In this document: one piece after another, positions 15,889-24,547 of the stretch
How positions within the stretch are numbered: the stretch's first letter is position 1
How the letters are laid out: the number at the start of each line of letters is the position of its first letter
Source: Nocardia uniformis NBRC 13702
Lineage (GTDB): Bacteria; Actinomycetota; Actinomycetes; Mycobacteriales; Mycobacteriaceae
Length of the DNA stretch: 64,000 bases
Assembly: GCF_001613345.1 (NCBI RefSeq)
Contig: NZ_BDCE01000044.1
Span: forward strand, 121,750-185,749
Direction of reading: 5' to 3'
The notes under the pieces: generated by a model
What the model was told of the DNA's origin: nothing
Database searches by the model: none
Seen by the model: the letters and a program-made list of their open reading frames with translations, nothing else
Made by a program: the position numbers and the translations under genes

Positions 15889-16787
15889 GCCGAGTACTCC
15901 TTCGCAGCTCGCAACACCAGATCTCTGGTGTCCTCTTCCGACAAAGCTACAGCCCGCAGGCCGTCGATCGCCTGCTCGTACTGGCTCACTTCGTCACCAT
16001 GCTCGTGGAATACCGATCCGACGGCGCCCTCGGCGTAAACCAGAGGTGGCAAGACCATGCCACTCGCGCCCTTCGGTAGCCGCAGCAAAGTGAAGACCTG
16101 AATCGTCAACCCCTTGTGTGGACCCACCGAGAACGGGATGACTCGGATGCTGACGTTCTCGCGCTCTCCAATTTCCGTCAGATGCCGAAGTTGTTCCAGC
16201 ATCGTTTCCGGGTCACAAGGGTGGTTCCGCAGTACGGCTTCGGATATGAAAGCTTCCAGGCGGAAGCCAGTTTCGCTCAATCTTGTCTGTCGGCGCTCGG
16301 TCAGCTCGAGCAATCGTTCGGTGTCGACTGCAGAGAGGTCGGGGTGGTCGATCCGAATGATCGCGCGGCGGTATTCGGGCGTCTGTAGCAGGCCCGGAAC
16401 GATCACCGGTTGAAATGCAGTCACTGCCTCGGCCGCACCTTCCAGCCGGAGGAACTTCTCGAAGTTCGGGGCGACTTGATCGCTGTATGCCTTCCAGAAC
16501 CCTTTTGAATTCCCTTGCGCCCTAGCAGCTTTGTCCTGCTCGCGGATCTCCTCCCACAGCCTCAATGCCTCGGAGCGTTGTTCGGGAGTGGCCTCGTAGT
16601 AGTCCAGCAGGCCATTGATGTGCAGCCTGCCGAGCTTGGTGGGACCGCCTCTTTCCAGCCGATCCAGCACCTGTCGAGTGGAGTCGATGCGTAGCGCTGC
16701 CGAAATCATCGACGTCTTGGGCGCGCTCATTCGAAGTCCCTGCATGAAGTTGCCGAAATCCAAACGAGAGACAGTCAATCCGACCAT
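15885..16787 (-). CDS. Scr1/WhiJ-like XRE regulator with DUF5753 domain
   Basis: About 300 residues from ATG 16787, with GAGG nine bases upstream. The N-terminal helix-turn-helix covers residues 1-60 (FGNFMQGLRM, MISAALRIDSTRQVLDRLERGG). The C-terminal DUF5753 domain has FLRLEGAAEAVTAFQPVIVPGLLQTPEYRRA, TERRQTRLSE, HLTEIGERENVSIRVIPFS and VVYAEG-like signatures. The family binds DNA and a small DUF397 partner, encoded directly downstream. It diverges from the micro-operon starting at 16985, which it probably regulates. Confidence 0.92.
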   Translation of the reverse strand: MVGLTVSRLDFGNFMQGLRMSAPKTSMISAALRIDSTRQVLDRLERGGPTKLGRLHINGLLDYYEATPEQRSEALRLWEEIREQDKAARAQGNSKGFWKAYSDQVAPNFEKFLRLEGAAEAVTAFQPVIVPGLLQTPEYRRAIIRIDHPDLSAVDTERLLELTERRQTRLSETGFRLEAFISEAVLRNHPCDPETMLEQLRHLTEIGERENVSIRVIPFSVGPHKGLTIQVFTLLRLPKGASGMVLPPLVYAEGAVGSVFHEHGDEVSQYEQAIDGLRAVALSEEDTRDLVLRAAKEYSA

Positions 16788-16928
16788 TTCGTTAGCCTCG
16801 CTATCTGGGGAATGCCCGTGGCGGACGTGTCCGCGTGGGACATCCATCATATTTCACAGACAGTCCGCCGTGGTCGTTATGCCGTCGACGATTTGGGTGT
16901 CTACTTGATGGATAGCGCCCGCGACGAC

Positions 16929-16960
16929 ATTTCCGAAGTCGGCGCATCAGTCTCGGAAAT
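16929..16960. promoter_or_regulatory. Candidate operator of the Scr1-like regulator
   Basis: Perfect 8-bp arms ATTTCCGA and TCGGAAAT are spaced by 16 bp in the 197-bp divergent gap, 25 bp upstream of the first micro-operon gene. A regulator dimer could bind here. Inference only. Confidence 0.35.
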
Positions 16961-16984
16961 GGCAGACTTAACAAGGGGATTCCC

Positions 16985-17191
16985 ATGTTTGCAGCTATCC
17001 AGTTGTTGTTGGTCACGCTCGTCGTTCTGTCCGTTGTCGCCGGAGCCGTGTGGGGAATCTCCAGCGACAGTTCAGAACGTCCGCCCGCGGCGAGTGAGTT
17101 GATCCTCGTTGTGGGCGGGACTCGGCTCACATTTCGTGTCGTCCCCCTCGACAACTGCCATCGCGTCCATGGGCGTCATCGTGCGGGGTGA
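16985..17191 (+). CDS. Small membrane protein, first gene of micro-operon
   Basis: ATG at 16985 follows AAGGGG at a spacing of six. The 68-residue product begins with one transmembrane helix (MFAAIQLLLVTLVVLSVVAGAV, residues 1-22) and has a short basic tail ending HRVHGRHRAG. No family is recognised. It opens a three-gene plus-strand cluster that faces the Scr1/DUF397 pair. The next frame overlaps its end. Confidence 0.6.
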   Translation: MFAAIQLLLVTLVVLSVVAGAVWGISSDSSERPPAASELILVVGGTRLTFRVVPLDNCHRVHGRHRAG

Positions 17192-17426
17192 TGACATGTA
17201 CTCGCGCATATCGCATTACGTGATTCCTGGACCGTTGCGGCTGACCTCTTTCGAGGGGAAGGCGCTGCTGTACCGGCATCGCAATTGCATCGCGGGCGAT
17301 GGCGGTACATCCCAATGCTGCGGTGCGCGAAAGCAATTGGTGCAGATCCACAAGGGCAGCGGGTGGCTGTGGCCCATTCCTGCCGCTGACCGTCATTCTC
17401 CCGATCCTCTTCCCAGGAGTCAGTAA
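17169..17426 (+). CDS. Small Cys-containing protein, second gene of micro-operon
   Basis: The frame ends at TAA 17426, sharing one base with the ATG of the next gene. The start may be ATG 17169 (85 residues) or ATG 17196 (76 residues). The sequence contains LRLTSFEGKALLYRHRNC, then GTSQCCGARKQLVQIHKG and GWLWPIPAADRH. Cys residues in C-x9-CC spacing could bind metal or form disulfides. It is soluble with no known family. The overlap with both neighbours supports real expression. Confidence 0.5.
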   Translation: MGVIVRGDDMYSRISHYVIPGPLRLTSFEGKALLYRHRNCIAGDGGTSQCCGARKQLVQIHKGSGWLWPIPAADRHSPDPLPRSQ

Positions 17427-17671
17427 TGAGCGGCCCATTCGAGTATGTTCCGCCCGTTGATACACCGCGGGTCAGTCACACCAAACCCGTCTCGCGTCTG
17501 GGATTCAGCGATAGCGAGATCGCCGCCGCGCTCGCACTCCATGACGAGCAGCGATGCGGGGAGGGCAGCGGCTGCGAGATGCGGCCCTTCATGCTCGAAC
17601 TGCGACGTAGACGCGCTCGGCGAACCGCAGGCGCTGAGGTGCGCGATATCGCGGGTCCAGCAGCTCCATAG
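17426..17671 (+). CDS. Small soluble protein, third gene of micro-operon
   Basis: ATG 17426 overlaps the previous stop (TAATG) and has AGGAG six bases upstream. The 81-residue protein reads MSGPFEYVPPVDTPRVSHTK, then LGFSDSEIAAALALHDEQRCGEGSGC and a basic helix MLELRRRRARRTAGAEVR. The acidic Cys-containing centre followed by an Arg-rich helix suggests a protein- or nucleic-acid-binding adaptor. No family is recognised. A strong terminator follows. Confidence 0.6.
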   Translation: MSGPFEYVPPVDTPRVSHTKPVSRLGFSDSEIAAALALHDEQRCGEGSGCEMRPFMLELRRRRARRTAGAEVRDIAGPAAP

Positions 17672-17675
17672 AAAA

Positions 17676-17708
17676 AGGTCAGGCCCGGCATATTGCCGGG
17701 CCTGACCT
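17676..17708. terminator. Bidirectional intrinsic terminator
   Basis: AGGTCAGGCCCGGCA and TGCCGGGCCTGACCT form a perfect 15-bp stem with a three-base loop between convergent genes. On the minus strand it is followed by a TTTTTC run, so it ends the DUF4389 transcript efficiently; it also closes the plus-strand micro-operon. Confidence 0.9.
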
Positions 17709-17722
17709 GCGGGCTTACCCGT

Positions 17723-18538
17723 TCAGTCGGCGATATACGACACCGACACCGTGTCGGTGTCGTCGTACGACGTGGTGCTGACGGCGGACTGTCCGATGCT
17801 CGCGAGAATGCCGAGAACGAGGATGACGATGAGCAGGGTGCGTCCCCCGCTCGACACCCACAGCGGGCGGGTGGGGGATTGGGCGGGCTGCGCGGGGGTG
17901 AATCCGGGCTGGACCACCGGTGTGCGGTCGCCGAAGATGCCCTTCAGGTAGGTGGGGGTGATGAGATAGGTGTATGCGCTCGTGCGCAATTGGATGCGCA
18001 GCACCGCGGCGGTGGCTTCGAAGACCGGCTGGGGCATGCGGCCGGAAATCAGGACGATGAGCCACACGATAATGGCGATCACGGTCCAGCCGCTGGTGAA
18101 GAAGCTGGCCAGCACCAGAATCGGGAAGGCCAGGATCAAACGGAAGAACACCGCCACCCGGTTCAACGGTGTCGGCGGGTGGAACAGCACGCGGACCGGG
18201 TAGTCCTGCGGGTTCCAGGCGAACGGCGGGTAGGTGTCCACGAGCAGCATGCCGTACGCGTACACGCGGGTGGAGTACGCGGTGTAGCCGCGTAGGAAAT
18301 CGCTACACCAGTCGGGTAGCCGCCCGAGGAACAACGCCCCGAACCAGCCGCAGATGACCACGACCACCGCGGCGATTCCCAGCGCCCAGATCACGATCGC
18401 CTGGGGGATGATCAGGATCAGTCGCAGTAGTACCGTCCATCGGGAATGTTGCTGTGGTGGAAAGACATCCAGTTCTACCGACGGCTCCTGGGCGACTACT
18501 TCGCTTCCGGAAGCGGGGTAACTCTCGGGTCCAGTCAT
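17723..18538 (-). CDS. DUF4389 membrane protein
   Basis: 271 residues, ATG 18538 preceded by GGGAGG. There are four to five hydrophobic segments: LLRLILIIPQAIVIWALGIAAVVVVICGWF, VFFRLILAFPILVLASFF, VIAIIVWLIVLISG and a last helix LLIVILVLGILASIG. The RLPDWCSDFLRGYTAYSTRVYAYGMLL and RVLFHPP elements are typical of DUF4389. Its function is unknown. The C-terminus ends in an acidic outside-facing tail. Confidence 0.85.
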   Translation of the reverse strand: MTGPESYPASGSEVVAQEPSVELDVFPPQQHSRWTVLLRLILIIPQAIVIWALGIAAVVVVICGWFGALFLGRLPDWCSDFLRGYTAYSTRVYAYGMLLVDTYPPFAWNPQDYPVRVLFHPPTPLNRVAVFFRLILAFPILVLASFFTSGWTVIAIIVWLIVLISGRMPQPVFEATAAVLRIQLRTSAYTYLITPTYLKGIFGDRTPVVQPGFTPAQPAQSPTRPLWVSSGGRTLLIVILVLGILASIGQSAVSTTSYDDTDTVSVSYIAD

Positions 18539-18703
18539 GCCGGGACCTCCCGGGTCGATTGAATCGCGGAATTATCGAATGAGGTGAATGTAACCCAGCA
18601 CCATCCGGCTGGGCCATGAGCGCGCCGTCACGGCGGAAAGTCCTCGCACATCTCATGGTCGACCGCCCGACTTCGTGCCGCGGAAACACGGATGCGGAGG
18701 TGG

Positions 18704-19816
18704 TCAGACGGCTGTGCCCGGTGGCGAATTCTCGGCCGCCGCTACTCGGTCGACATTGCGATCGACGGGGTCGGAACCGCCCACGCCGGAGGTGAATTCA
18801 CGGAACCGCAGGAACCCGCCGGCATTGCGGGCCAGCGGGGGAGTATGGATTTCGGCGGAGGTGTGAATCCCGTCCAGCAGCTCGCGCAGCGCGTCCATGG
18901 AGCTGTAGCGCGGCTTCCAGCCGAGTTCGGTACGCGCGCGGGCGGTGTCCATGACCGGCAGCCGGAGGAACGCGTCGAAGAGTTGCGGTGCGACCGGTAC
19001 CAGGCGTAGATGCCATGCCGCGGCCAATGTCGCGCGCAGCAGCCGGGTCGGCACTCGAATCGGCCGGGCATCCAGTAACTGACTCAACAGTCGCGAATCG
19101 ATGACCGGATCCGCCGCGATATTGAACGGCCCGCTCGCATCCCCGGTGACCGCGAGCCGGTACGCCTCGGCGACATCCTCGGCGTGGACCGCCTGGAACA
19201 GCAGCTCCGGCAGTTCGGGCACGAACGGGAGCAAACCTGGACGGATCAGCCGATTCGGCAAGAGCGGACCGGCGAACAGGCGTCGCTGCGCACTGGCCGC
19301 GCCGCGCTGGAAGATGAACCCCGGACGCAGCCGCACCACCCGGCAGGTCGGATGTGTCCGCGTGAAATTGTCCAGCATTCGCTCGACATAGGCCTTCTCG
19401 CGCGTGTAGCCCGCGGTCGGCCAGCCATTCGTCGGCCACGCTTCGGTGACCGGATGGTCCTCGCGGCGGGGCGAATACGCGCCGACCGACGACGCGTAGA
19501 TCAATGCCGGAACCTCCGCGGCGGCAACCGCGTCGAGTACCCGGGAGCTGCCGATCACGTTCGTTCGCCAGGTTTCCAGCGGCTGCCGCATCGGCTGGAT
19601 CTGCCAGGCCAGATGCACGACCGCCGCGGCGCCGCGGAAGAGGGTCTCCAGATCTGCGACGCGGATATCGGCGCCGATCCACTCCGTCTTCTCCATCCGC
19701 CTCGACGGCATTCGGCGCGCCAGGCCGACAATCGAGGTCACCGCCGGATCCGCTGCCAGTGCGTCGACCACGGCGGTTCCGACGTTTCCGGTGGCGCCCA
19801 CTACGACCACGCGCAT
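18704..19816 (-). CDS. NAD-dependent epimerase/dehydratase family protein
   Basis: ATG at 19816 is chosen because the protein then opens MRVVVVGATGNVGTAVV, the Rossmann site of extended SDRs. It has 370 residues, AAVVHLAWQIQP, LIYASSVGAYSPR and GYTREKAYVE, the last carrying the YxxxK pair. A C-terminal substrate lobe follows, then a Pro/Ser tail of about 40 residues. The substrate (nucleotide sugar or other) cannot be told. No partner genes. Confidence 0.85.
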   Translation of the reverse strand: MRVVVVGATGNVGTAVVDALAADPAVTSIVGLARRMPSRRMEKTEWIGADIRVADLETLFRGAAAVVHLAWQIQPMRQPLETWRTNVIGSSRVLDAVAAAEVPALIYASSVGAYSPRREDHPVTEAWPTNGWPTAGYTREKAYVERMLDNFTRTHPTCRVVRLRPGFIFQRGAASAQRRLFAGPLLPNRLIRPGLLPFVPELPELLFQAVHAEDVAEAYRLAVTGDASGPFNIAADPVIDSRLLSQLLDARPIRVPTRLLRATLAAAWHLRLVPVAPQLFDAFLRLPVMDTARARTELGWKPRYSSMDALRELLDGIHTSAEIHTPPLARNAGGFLRFREFTSGVGGSDPVDRNVDRVAAAENSPPGTAV

Positions 19817-19835
19817 GGTGCAACTCCTCACGACA

Positions 19836-19858
19836 GTCGCGGAACTCGGCTCCGCGAC
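19836..19858 (-). terminator. Hairpin after the DUF5709-like gene
   Basis: GTCGCGGA and TCCGCGAC form a perfect 8-bp stem with a seven-base loop just beyond the stop codon at 19865 and just before the epimerase start. It probably separates the two minus-strand genes. Confidence 0.5.
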
Positions 19859-19864
19859 CAGATG

Positions 19865-20287
19865 TCATTCCGGTGGAGACGGTTCGCGAATCTCCTGGGG
19901 CACAGAACCTCCCGCGATATCGGCGGCGATCCCGAGTTCTTCCTCGTAGCTCTCGGTGCCGAGATCCGCAGCGCCGTGTCGAACGCCCAGACTGTCGGGT
20001 TCGACCGCATCCGGGTCGCGGGGCGGGATATCGACGGTGAAGTCGGGTTGCTCCTCGTCGAGTCGCTCCGCCAACGGCTGCGGATGGGCTTGCTCCCACG
20101 GCGTCATGCCGTACTTGGTCGCGCCCGACCAGTGTTCGGGCGGATCCATGCCACGTTCGTGCGGATCCTGCCGCAATCGATCCTCGTCGAGGTCTTCGGC
20201 GCTGCTGAGGGCACCCGGATCGGTTTCCACCGAATCCGGTTCGCCGGTGTCCTGCGGGGGATCGTAGGTGTTGTTCGGTTCACTCAT
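19865..20287 (-). CDS. Acidic DUF5709-like protein
   Basis: ATG at 20287 follows AAGGAGGACACG. The 140-residue protein is strongly acidic and Pro-rich, apparently disordered at both ends. The central stretch EDRLRQDPHERGMDPPEHW, GATKYGMTPWEQ and LAERLDEEQPDF matches the pattern I know for the actinobacterial DUF5709 family. The role is unknown; many members look stress-related. A strong ribosome binding site suggests good expression. Confidence 0.7.
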   Translation of the reverse strand: MSEPNNTYDPPQDTGEPDSVETDPGALSSAEDLDEDRLRQDPHERGMDPPEHWSGATKYGMTPWEQAHPQPLAERLDEEQPDFTVDIPPRDPDAVEPDSLGVRHGAADLGTESYEEELGIAADIAGGSVPQEIREPSPPE

Positions 20288-20469
20288 CGTGTCCTCCTTC
20301 ACCTTCCCTGCGACTTCCCTAGGTGACGACCGCCAAACGCGCGCGGGTCCACGACTGAACTCGCCTCGGCGGCGCGTCGTCCGGTCGCACGTACGATGTT
20401 CGAGTTTTGATCATGTGCGGCGCGTACCCGCTCAGGCAGTCGAAAAACACGGGCCTCCAGCCCGCGAAT

Positions 20470-21123
20470 TCAGAACTCCAGCTCGGACCATGAGATGTCG
20501 ATCGGGAACGGGAAGCCGATCTCGATGCCGCCGCGATCGTCGGCAGTCCATTCACCTACGAGGAGGTAGTTGGCCGGACGCAGCGGATGGACGCCTGCGG
20601 GCAGTCGGCCGGGCTCGGTCTCGAGCGCGTACGCGCGAACGGTGTCGATGGCGCTCGCTTCACGAGCCAGTGTGATCTCCCAGTACCAGGGAATGCCGCC
20701 GCTCGAGTAGCGGGCTTTCTTGGCCTCGACGTCAGTGTGAGTATTCGACGGCGACAGCACCTCACCCACCAGGACGACATCGTCGGCACGAACATCTTGA
20801 TACGGAGTCTTCAGACAGCGGTAGACCAGAAAGTCGGGAGTTGCGAAGTCGGACTTGCCGGTGTGCCCGAAGAAGACGTTCGTCTCCAGATCGGCACGCC
20901 AGTAGTGCTCTGGTCGGTCCGTCGTGGCTTGTCGTGCGCAGCGTTTCAAAGCGGCTGTCACATTGAACATGAATGCCTGATGTTCGGCAGGACCCCGCCG
21001 GACCCACACCACGCGTCCGTCCCACAGTTCGATCTGCGCGGCCACCTCCTCGGGCAGCCGCGCCAAATCCTCCCAGGACATGAATTCGGGGAGTTCAGGT
21101 CGTTCGACATACGGAACAGACAC
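20470..21123 (-). CDS. Uma2 family (DUF820) restriction-endonuclease-like protein
   Basis: 217 residues. The PD-(D/E)XK-like core of Uma2 proteins is visible as SDFATPDFLVY, VLVGEVLSPSN and the catalytic-region KKARYSSGGIPWYWEI. The N-terminal part has MSWEDLARLPEEVAAQIELWDGRVV. Uma2 genes are numerous in actinobacteria and cyanobacteria and their target is unknown. It stands alone and diverges from the riboswitch operon. Confidence 0.88.
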   Translation of the reverse strand: MSVPYVERPELPEFMSWEDLARLPEEVAAQIELWDGRVVWVRRGPAEHQAFMFNVTAALKRCARQATTDRPEHYWRADLETNVFFGHTGKSDFATPDFLVYRCLKTPYQDVRADDVVLVGEVLSPSNTHTDVEAKKARYSSGGIPWYWEITLAREASAIDTVRAYALETEPGRLPAGVHPLRPANYLLVGEWTADDRGGIEIGFPFPIDISWSELEF

Positions 21124-21235
21124 ACCGCCATCCTAGTGGGACGCAGTGCAGCCACAGCTAGAGCCGGGCTGACCGCCGCCGAATTCCGAACGATGAGGTA
21201 GGCCGACCGCCCCCGGATGTGATCTTGATACAGTC

Positions 21236-21420
21236 CCCGGGCCGTGGTGTTCGGGAAACCGGTGTGGAACCGGTGCGGCCCTCGCCACTGTGATCGGGAG
21301 TGGCAGATCGAACCGGACGAGCAATCGTCCGGAGCCACTGGAGCACCCGTGCTCCGGGAAGGTAGATCTGCCGCGCAGTATCCCGTCAGCCAGGAGACCG
21401 GCCACGGCTACGCAGTATCC
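21236..21420 (+). ncRNA. Cobalamin riboswitch
   Basis: Conserved AdoCbl riboswitch blocks occur in order: GGGAAACCGGTGTGGAACCGG, then GCGGCCCTCGCCACTGTGA, a second GCCACTGG, GGGAAGG, and the B12 box GTCAGCCAGGAGACCGGCC at 21385-21403. It ends about 30 bp upstream of the TTG start of the cobalamin-binding protein and its GGAAGG site (21436-21441), so it can hide that site when B12 is bound. This places the five downstream genes under cobalamin repression. Confidence 0.93.
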
Positions 21421-21450
21421 ATTCCACGAGGACCTGGAAGGCCGGTTACC

Positions 21451-22488
21451 TTGACCCCCTCTGTTTTCGCGCGCCTACGCACCGGCGCGCTGATCGCGTG
21501 TGCGATCGCTCTGACCGGTTGTGGTGCGCAACCCGGCCCGGAAGCCACCGGCGCGAACGCCGTGACCCGCGCCAACTGCGGAATCGACATCGCCGTCGGC
21601 GGACCGCCGCAGCGGATCTACGCGGCATATCAGCCCTCGATCGAGATCGCGCACGCGCTCGGCGTCACCGATCGGCTCGTCGGGACGGCGTTCCTGGATT
21701 CCGCGGTCCTGCCCGAGTATCAGGCCGCGCAAGCGAAGTCGCCCTACGTCGAGAAGCTGCCGAGCCGCGACGAACTGCTCACCCACCAGCCCGACTTCGT
21801 GCTGTCCGGATTCAACGGGGTGTTCGCCAAATCGTCGCAGAACAGCGTGGGTACCCGCGCCAGCCTGCACGAGCTGGGGGTGCGGACCTGGGTGGTGAGC
21901 CCGCTGTGCCCGAGCGCGGACGGACTCGCGGACGAAGCCATCGACCCGGCGACCGTGCGATTCGACAATGTGTACGCGGACCTGCGCGATCTCGGCGCGC
22001 TCTGGGGTGTGGCCGATCGCGCCGAAGAGGTGGTCACCCAACTGAATTCGCGGATCGAGGCCGTACGCGCGACGGTGGGTAGCGCGGCCCGGCCCCGGGT
22101 CGCGGTCGTCACGCCCAAGGACGATGGCTCCTACACCGTCGCGGGCGGAATCGACTTCGTCACCCAGATCATCGACGCCGCGGGCGGTATCAACGCCTTC
22201 GCCGATCTCACCGAGCGCCGCAATGTTGTGATCGGCGCCGAAGAGCTCATCGCACGCGACCCCGACATTATTCTGACCAGCCTGTGCTGTCGGGCGACCT
22301 ACACCCGCGCCGACGGTCAGCCGCAGGTCGACCGGATCGTCGGCAACCCGGCCTTCGCCAATCTGGTCGCGGTCCGCACCGGCGCGGTACACCCGTTCCT
22401 CTTCGCCGATCGGGCCGCCGGGGTCCGGATCGCGCACGCGACCGAACTGGTCGCCCAACTGATCCATCCCGATCTGTTCGCGCGGTGA
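21451..22488 (+). CDS. Cobalamin-binding ABC transporter lipoprotein (BtuF-like)
   Basis: Start TTG 21451 is chosen because GGAAGG lies nine bases upstream and the product opens with a lipoprotein signal, IACAIALTGC, lipid-anchored at Cys24. The remaining 320 residues are a FecB/BtuF-type binding protein: PQRIYAAYQPSIEIAHALGV, PDFVLSGFNGVF, GVRTWVVSPLCP, RVAVVTPKDDGSYTVAGG and DIILTSLCC. The riboswitch upstream and the FecCD permeases downstream indicate cobalamin or a corrinoid rather than a siderophore. The last bases overlap the next gene. Confidence 0.9.
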   Translation: MTPSVFARLRTGALIACAIALTGCGAQPGPEATGANAVTRANCGIDIAVGGPPQRIYAAYQPSIEIAHALGVTDRLVGTAFLDSAVLPEYQAAQAKSPYVEKLPSRDELLTHQPDFVLSGFNGVFAKSSQNSVGTRASLHELGVRTWVVSPLCPSADGLADEAIDPATVRFDNVYADLRDLGALWGVADRAEEVVTQLNSRIEAVRATVGSAARPRVAVVTPKDDGSYTVAGGIDFVTQIIDAAGGINAFADLTERRNVVIGAEELIARDPDIILTSLCCRATYTRADGQPQVDRIVGNPAFANLVAVRTGAVHPFLFADRAAGVRIAHATELVAQLIHPDLFAR

Positions 22489-23483
22489 ATCGCACCGCTC
22501 GCGGTACCGGCCTGATCCTGGCCGGTGCCGCGCTCGTCGCTGCCTGCGTGGCGTCCATCCTGATCGGCTCACATCCACTCACCCTCGACCAGGCGGTCGC
22601 GGCGTTCACCGACTTCCGAGGTACCGATACCGACCGGATCGTGCGCTACATCAGGCTGCCGAGAACCGTCGCCGGTCTGCTTGCGGGTCTCGCGCTCGCG
22701 CTGGCCGGAGCGGTGATGCAGGGGCTGACCCGCAATCCCCTCGCCGGACCCGGACTGCTCGGGATCAATTCCGGTGCCTCACTGGCGATTGTGGTCGCCA
22801 TGGGCGGCCTGGGCCTGACCTCGCCGACCGGATTCATCTGGTTCGCCTTTCTCGGTGCGGCCGTCGCCGCCGGATTCGTCTACGTGCTGGGATCTTTGGG
22901 ATTCGGCGGCGCGACACCGGTGAAACTGGCCCTCGCCGGTGCGGCGTTCACCGCGCTGTGCGGTTCGATCACCACCGCGATCACCCTGCTGGATCGGACC
23001 ACCTTCGATAATTTCCGATTCTGGGTGGTCGGGTCGCTGACCCGCGCGAATGTCGAATCTCTCTGGGGGATAGCGCCGTTCATCGTGGTCGGGGGAGTGC
23101 TGACGCTCGTGGTGTCGCGGTCGCTGAACGCCATTGCCATCGGTGACGATCTGGCGCGGACACTCGGCACCCGGCTCATCGCGGTCCGCGCCGGTGGTGC
23201 GTTGAGCGTCGTGCTGCTGGCGGGATCGGCGGTGGCGATCGCCGGGCCGATCGCCTTTATCGGCCTGGTCATCCCGCATATCGCCAGAGCATTCGCCGGA
23301 CACGACTACCGATGGGTTCTGCTGTGGTGCGCCGTGCTCGGCCCGACCCTGCTGTTGCTCGCCGACATTCTCGGACGGGTGGTCGCCCAGCCGCAGGAGA
23401 TCCAGGTCGGCATTATCACCGCCTTCGCCGGATCGCCGTTCTTCCTCTACCTCGTGCGCAATCGGAAGGTGGCGACACTGTGA
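22485..23483 (+). CDS. FecCD/BtuC-family ABC transporter permease 1
   Basis: GTG 22485 overlaps the previous stop (GTGA). 332 residues with about nine to ten transmembrane helices. Signatures: LPRTVAGLLAGLALALAGAVMQGLTRNPLAGP, LGINSGAS, the ATPase-contact region ARTLGTR and GPIAFIGLVIPHIAR. It forms one half of the membrane channel with the next permease. Confidence 0.93.
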   Translation: MNRTARGTGLILAGAALVAACVASILIGSHPLTLDQAVAAFTDFRGTDTDRIVRYIRLPRTVAGLLAGLALALAGAVMQGLTRNPLAGPGLLGINSGASLAIVVAMGGLGLTSPTGFIWFAFLGAAVAAGFVYVLGSLGFGGATPVKLALAGAAFTALCGSITTAITLLDRTTFDNFRFWVVGSLTRANVESLWGIAPFIVVGGVLTLVVSRSLNAIAIGDDLARTLGTRLIAVRAGGALSVVLLAGSAVAIAGPIAFIGLVIPHIARAFAGHDYRWVLLWCAVLGPTLLLLADILGRVVAQPQEIQVGIITAFAGSPFFLYLVRNRKVATL

Positions 23484-24547
23484 CGCGCATCGAACGTAGC
23501 GTGCTGCCCAGCGGCACAGTACTTTTGCGGTCGCCCGGACGGCGCGTTGTCATTCGTGTCCAGCGGCGGTCGGCGCTCCTCACCCTGGCGCTCACGGCGG
23601 TTGCGCTGGCGGTCGCGGCATGGTCGCTCACCATCGGCCACTATCCGCTCACGGTCGGCGACGTACTGCGGGTGCTCGGCGGTGGCGGCACGCTCATCGA
23701 ATACGGCGTCGTCGTCGACGATCGGCTACCGCGCGTACTCACCGGGCTGTGCGCCGGCGCGGCCTTCGCCCTATCCGGGGCGATACTGCAGCGGATCGCG
23801 ACGAATCCGCTGGTCAGCCCCGAGATTATCGGCATCAATACCGGCGCTTCGCTCGGTGCGCTGACGGTGAGCGTGCTGCTCGGCGGCTCCGGTCTGGGAG
23901 TGGTCGCCGGTGCGCTGGCCGGGGCGTTCGTGGCCATGGCGCTGATTGTCGCGGTCGCGACCAAGGACGGTCTCGACGGCTACCGTCTCGTCCTGGTCGG
24001 CATCGGCGTCACGGCCATGCTGTCATCGGCGATCGCGTTCATCCTGACCCGGACCGATACCTACCAGGCGCATACGGCCGCCATGTGGCTCACCGGCAGT
24101 CTCGCCAACCGCGACTGGATGCACGTCTGGTTCGGTGCCGCGGCACTGGGCGTGGTCGTACCGCCGCTGATCGTGTTCGCCCGCGCACTGCCGCTACTCG
24201 AACTGGGCGACGAGCTCGCGAATTCCCTTGCCGGGCAGCGCGGTCCGCATCGCACCACACTGGTCGTGCTCGCGGCCGCCGCGGCGGCCCTGGCCACCGC
24301 CGCCGCCGGGCCCATCGCATTCGTCGCCCTGGTGGCACCGCAGATCGTGCGGCGACTGCTCGCCGAACGCGGTGCCGGACTCGCACCGGCTGCCGCCGCG
24401 GGCGCACTGCTGGTGGTGGTGTCCGACCTGGCCGCACGGCGGCTGTTCCCGGCCGAACTGCCGGTCGGGGTCGTGACCGCGATCCTCGGCGCACCCGTAC
24501 TCGTCTATCTCCTCGCCCGCGCAACCCGAATCGGACACGCTGGATGA
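23480..24547 (+). CDS. FecCD/BtuC-family ABC transporter permease 2
   Basis: GTG 23480 overlaps the preceding stop by four bases. 355 residues with the same fold as its neighbour: LPRVLTGLCAGAAFALSGAILQ, GINTGASLGAL, LANSLAGQRGP and GPIAFVALVAPQIVRRL. A 30-residue hydrophilic N-terminus precedes the first helix. Heterodimeric permeases are usual in actinobacterial siderophore/B12 importers. Confidence 0.93.
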   Translation: MTRIERSVLPSGTVLLRSPGRRVVIRVQRRSALLTLALTAVALAVAAWSLTIGHYPLTVGDVLRVLGGGGTLIEYGVVVDDRLPRVLTGLCAGAAFALSGAILQRIATNPLVSPEIIGINTGASLGALTVSVLLGGSGLGVVAGALAGAFVAMALIVAVATKDGLDGYRLVLVGIGVTAMLSSAIAFILTRTDTYQAHTAAMWLTGSLANRDWMHVWFGAAALGVVVPPLIVFARALPLLELGDELANSLAGQRGPHRTTLVVLAAAAAALATAAAGPIAFVALVAPQIVRRLLAERGAGLAPAAAAGALLVVVSDLAARRLFPAELPVGVVTAILGAPVLVYLLARATRIGHAG

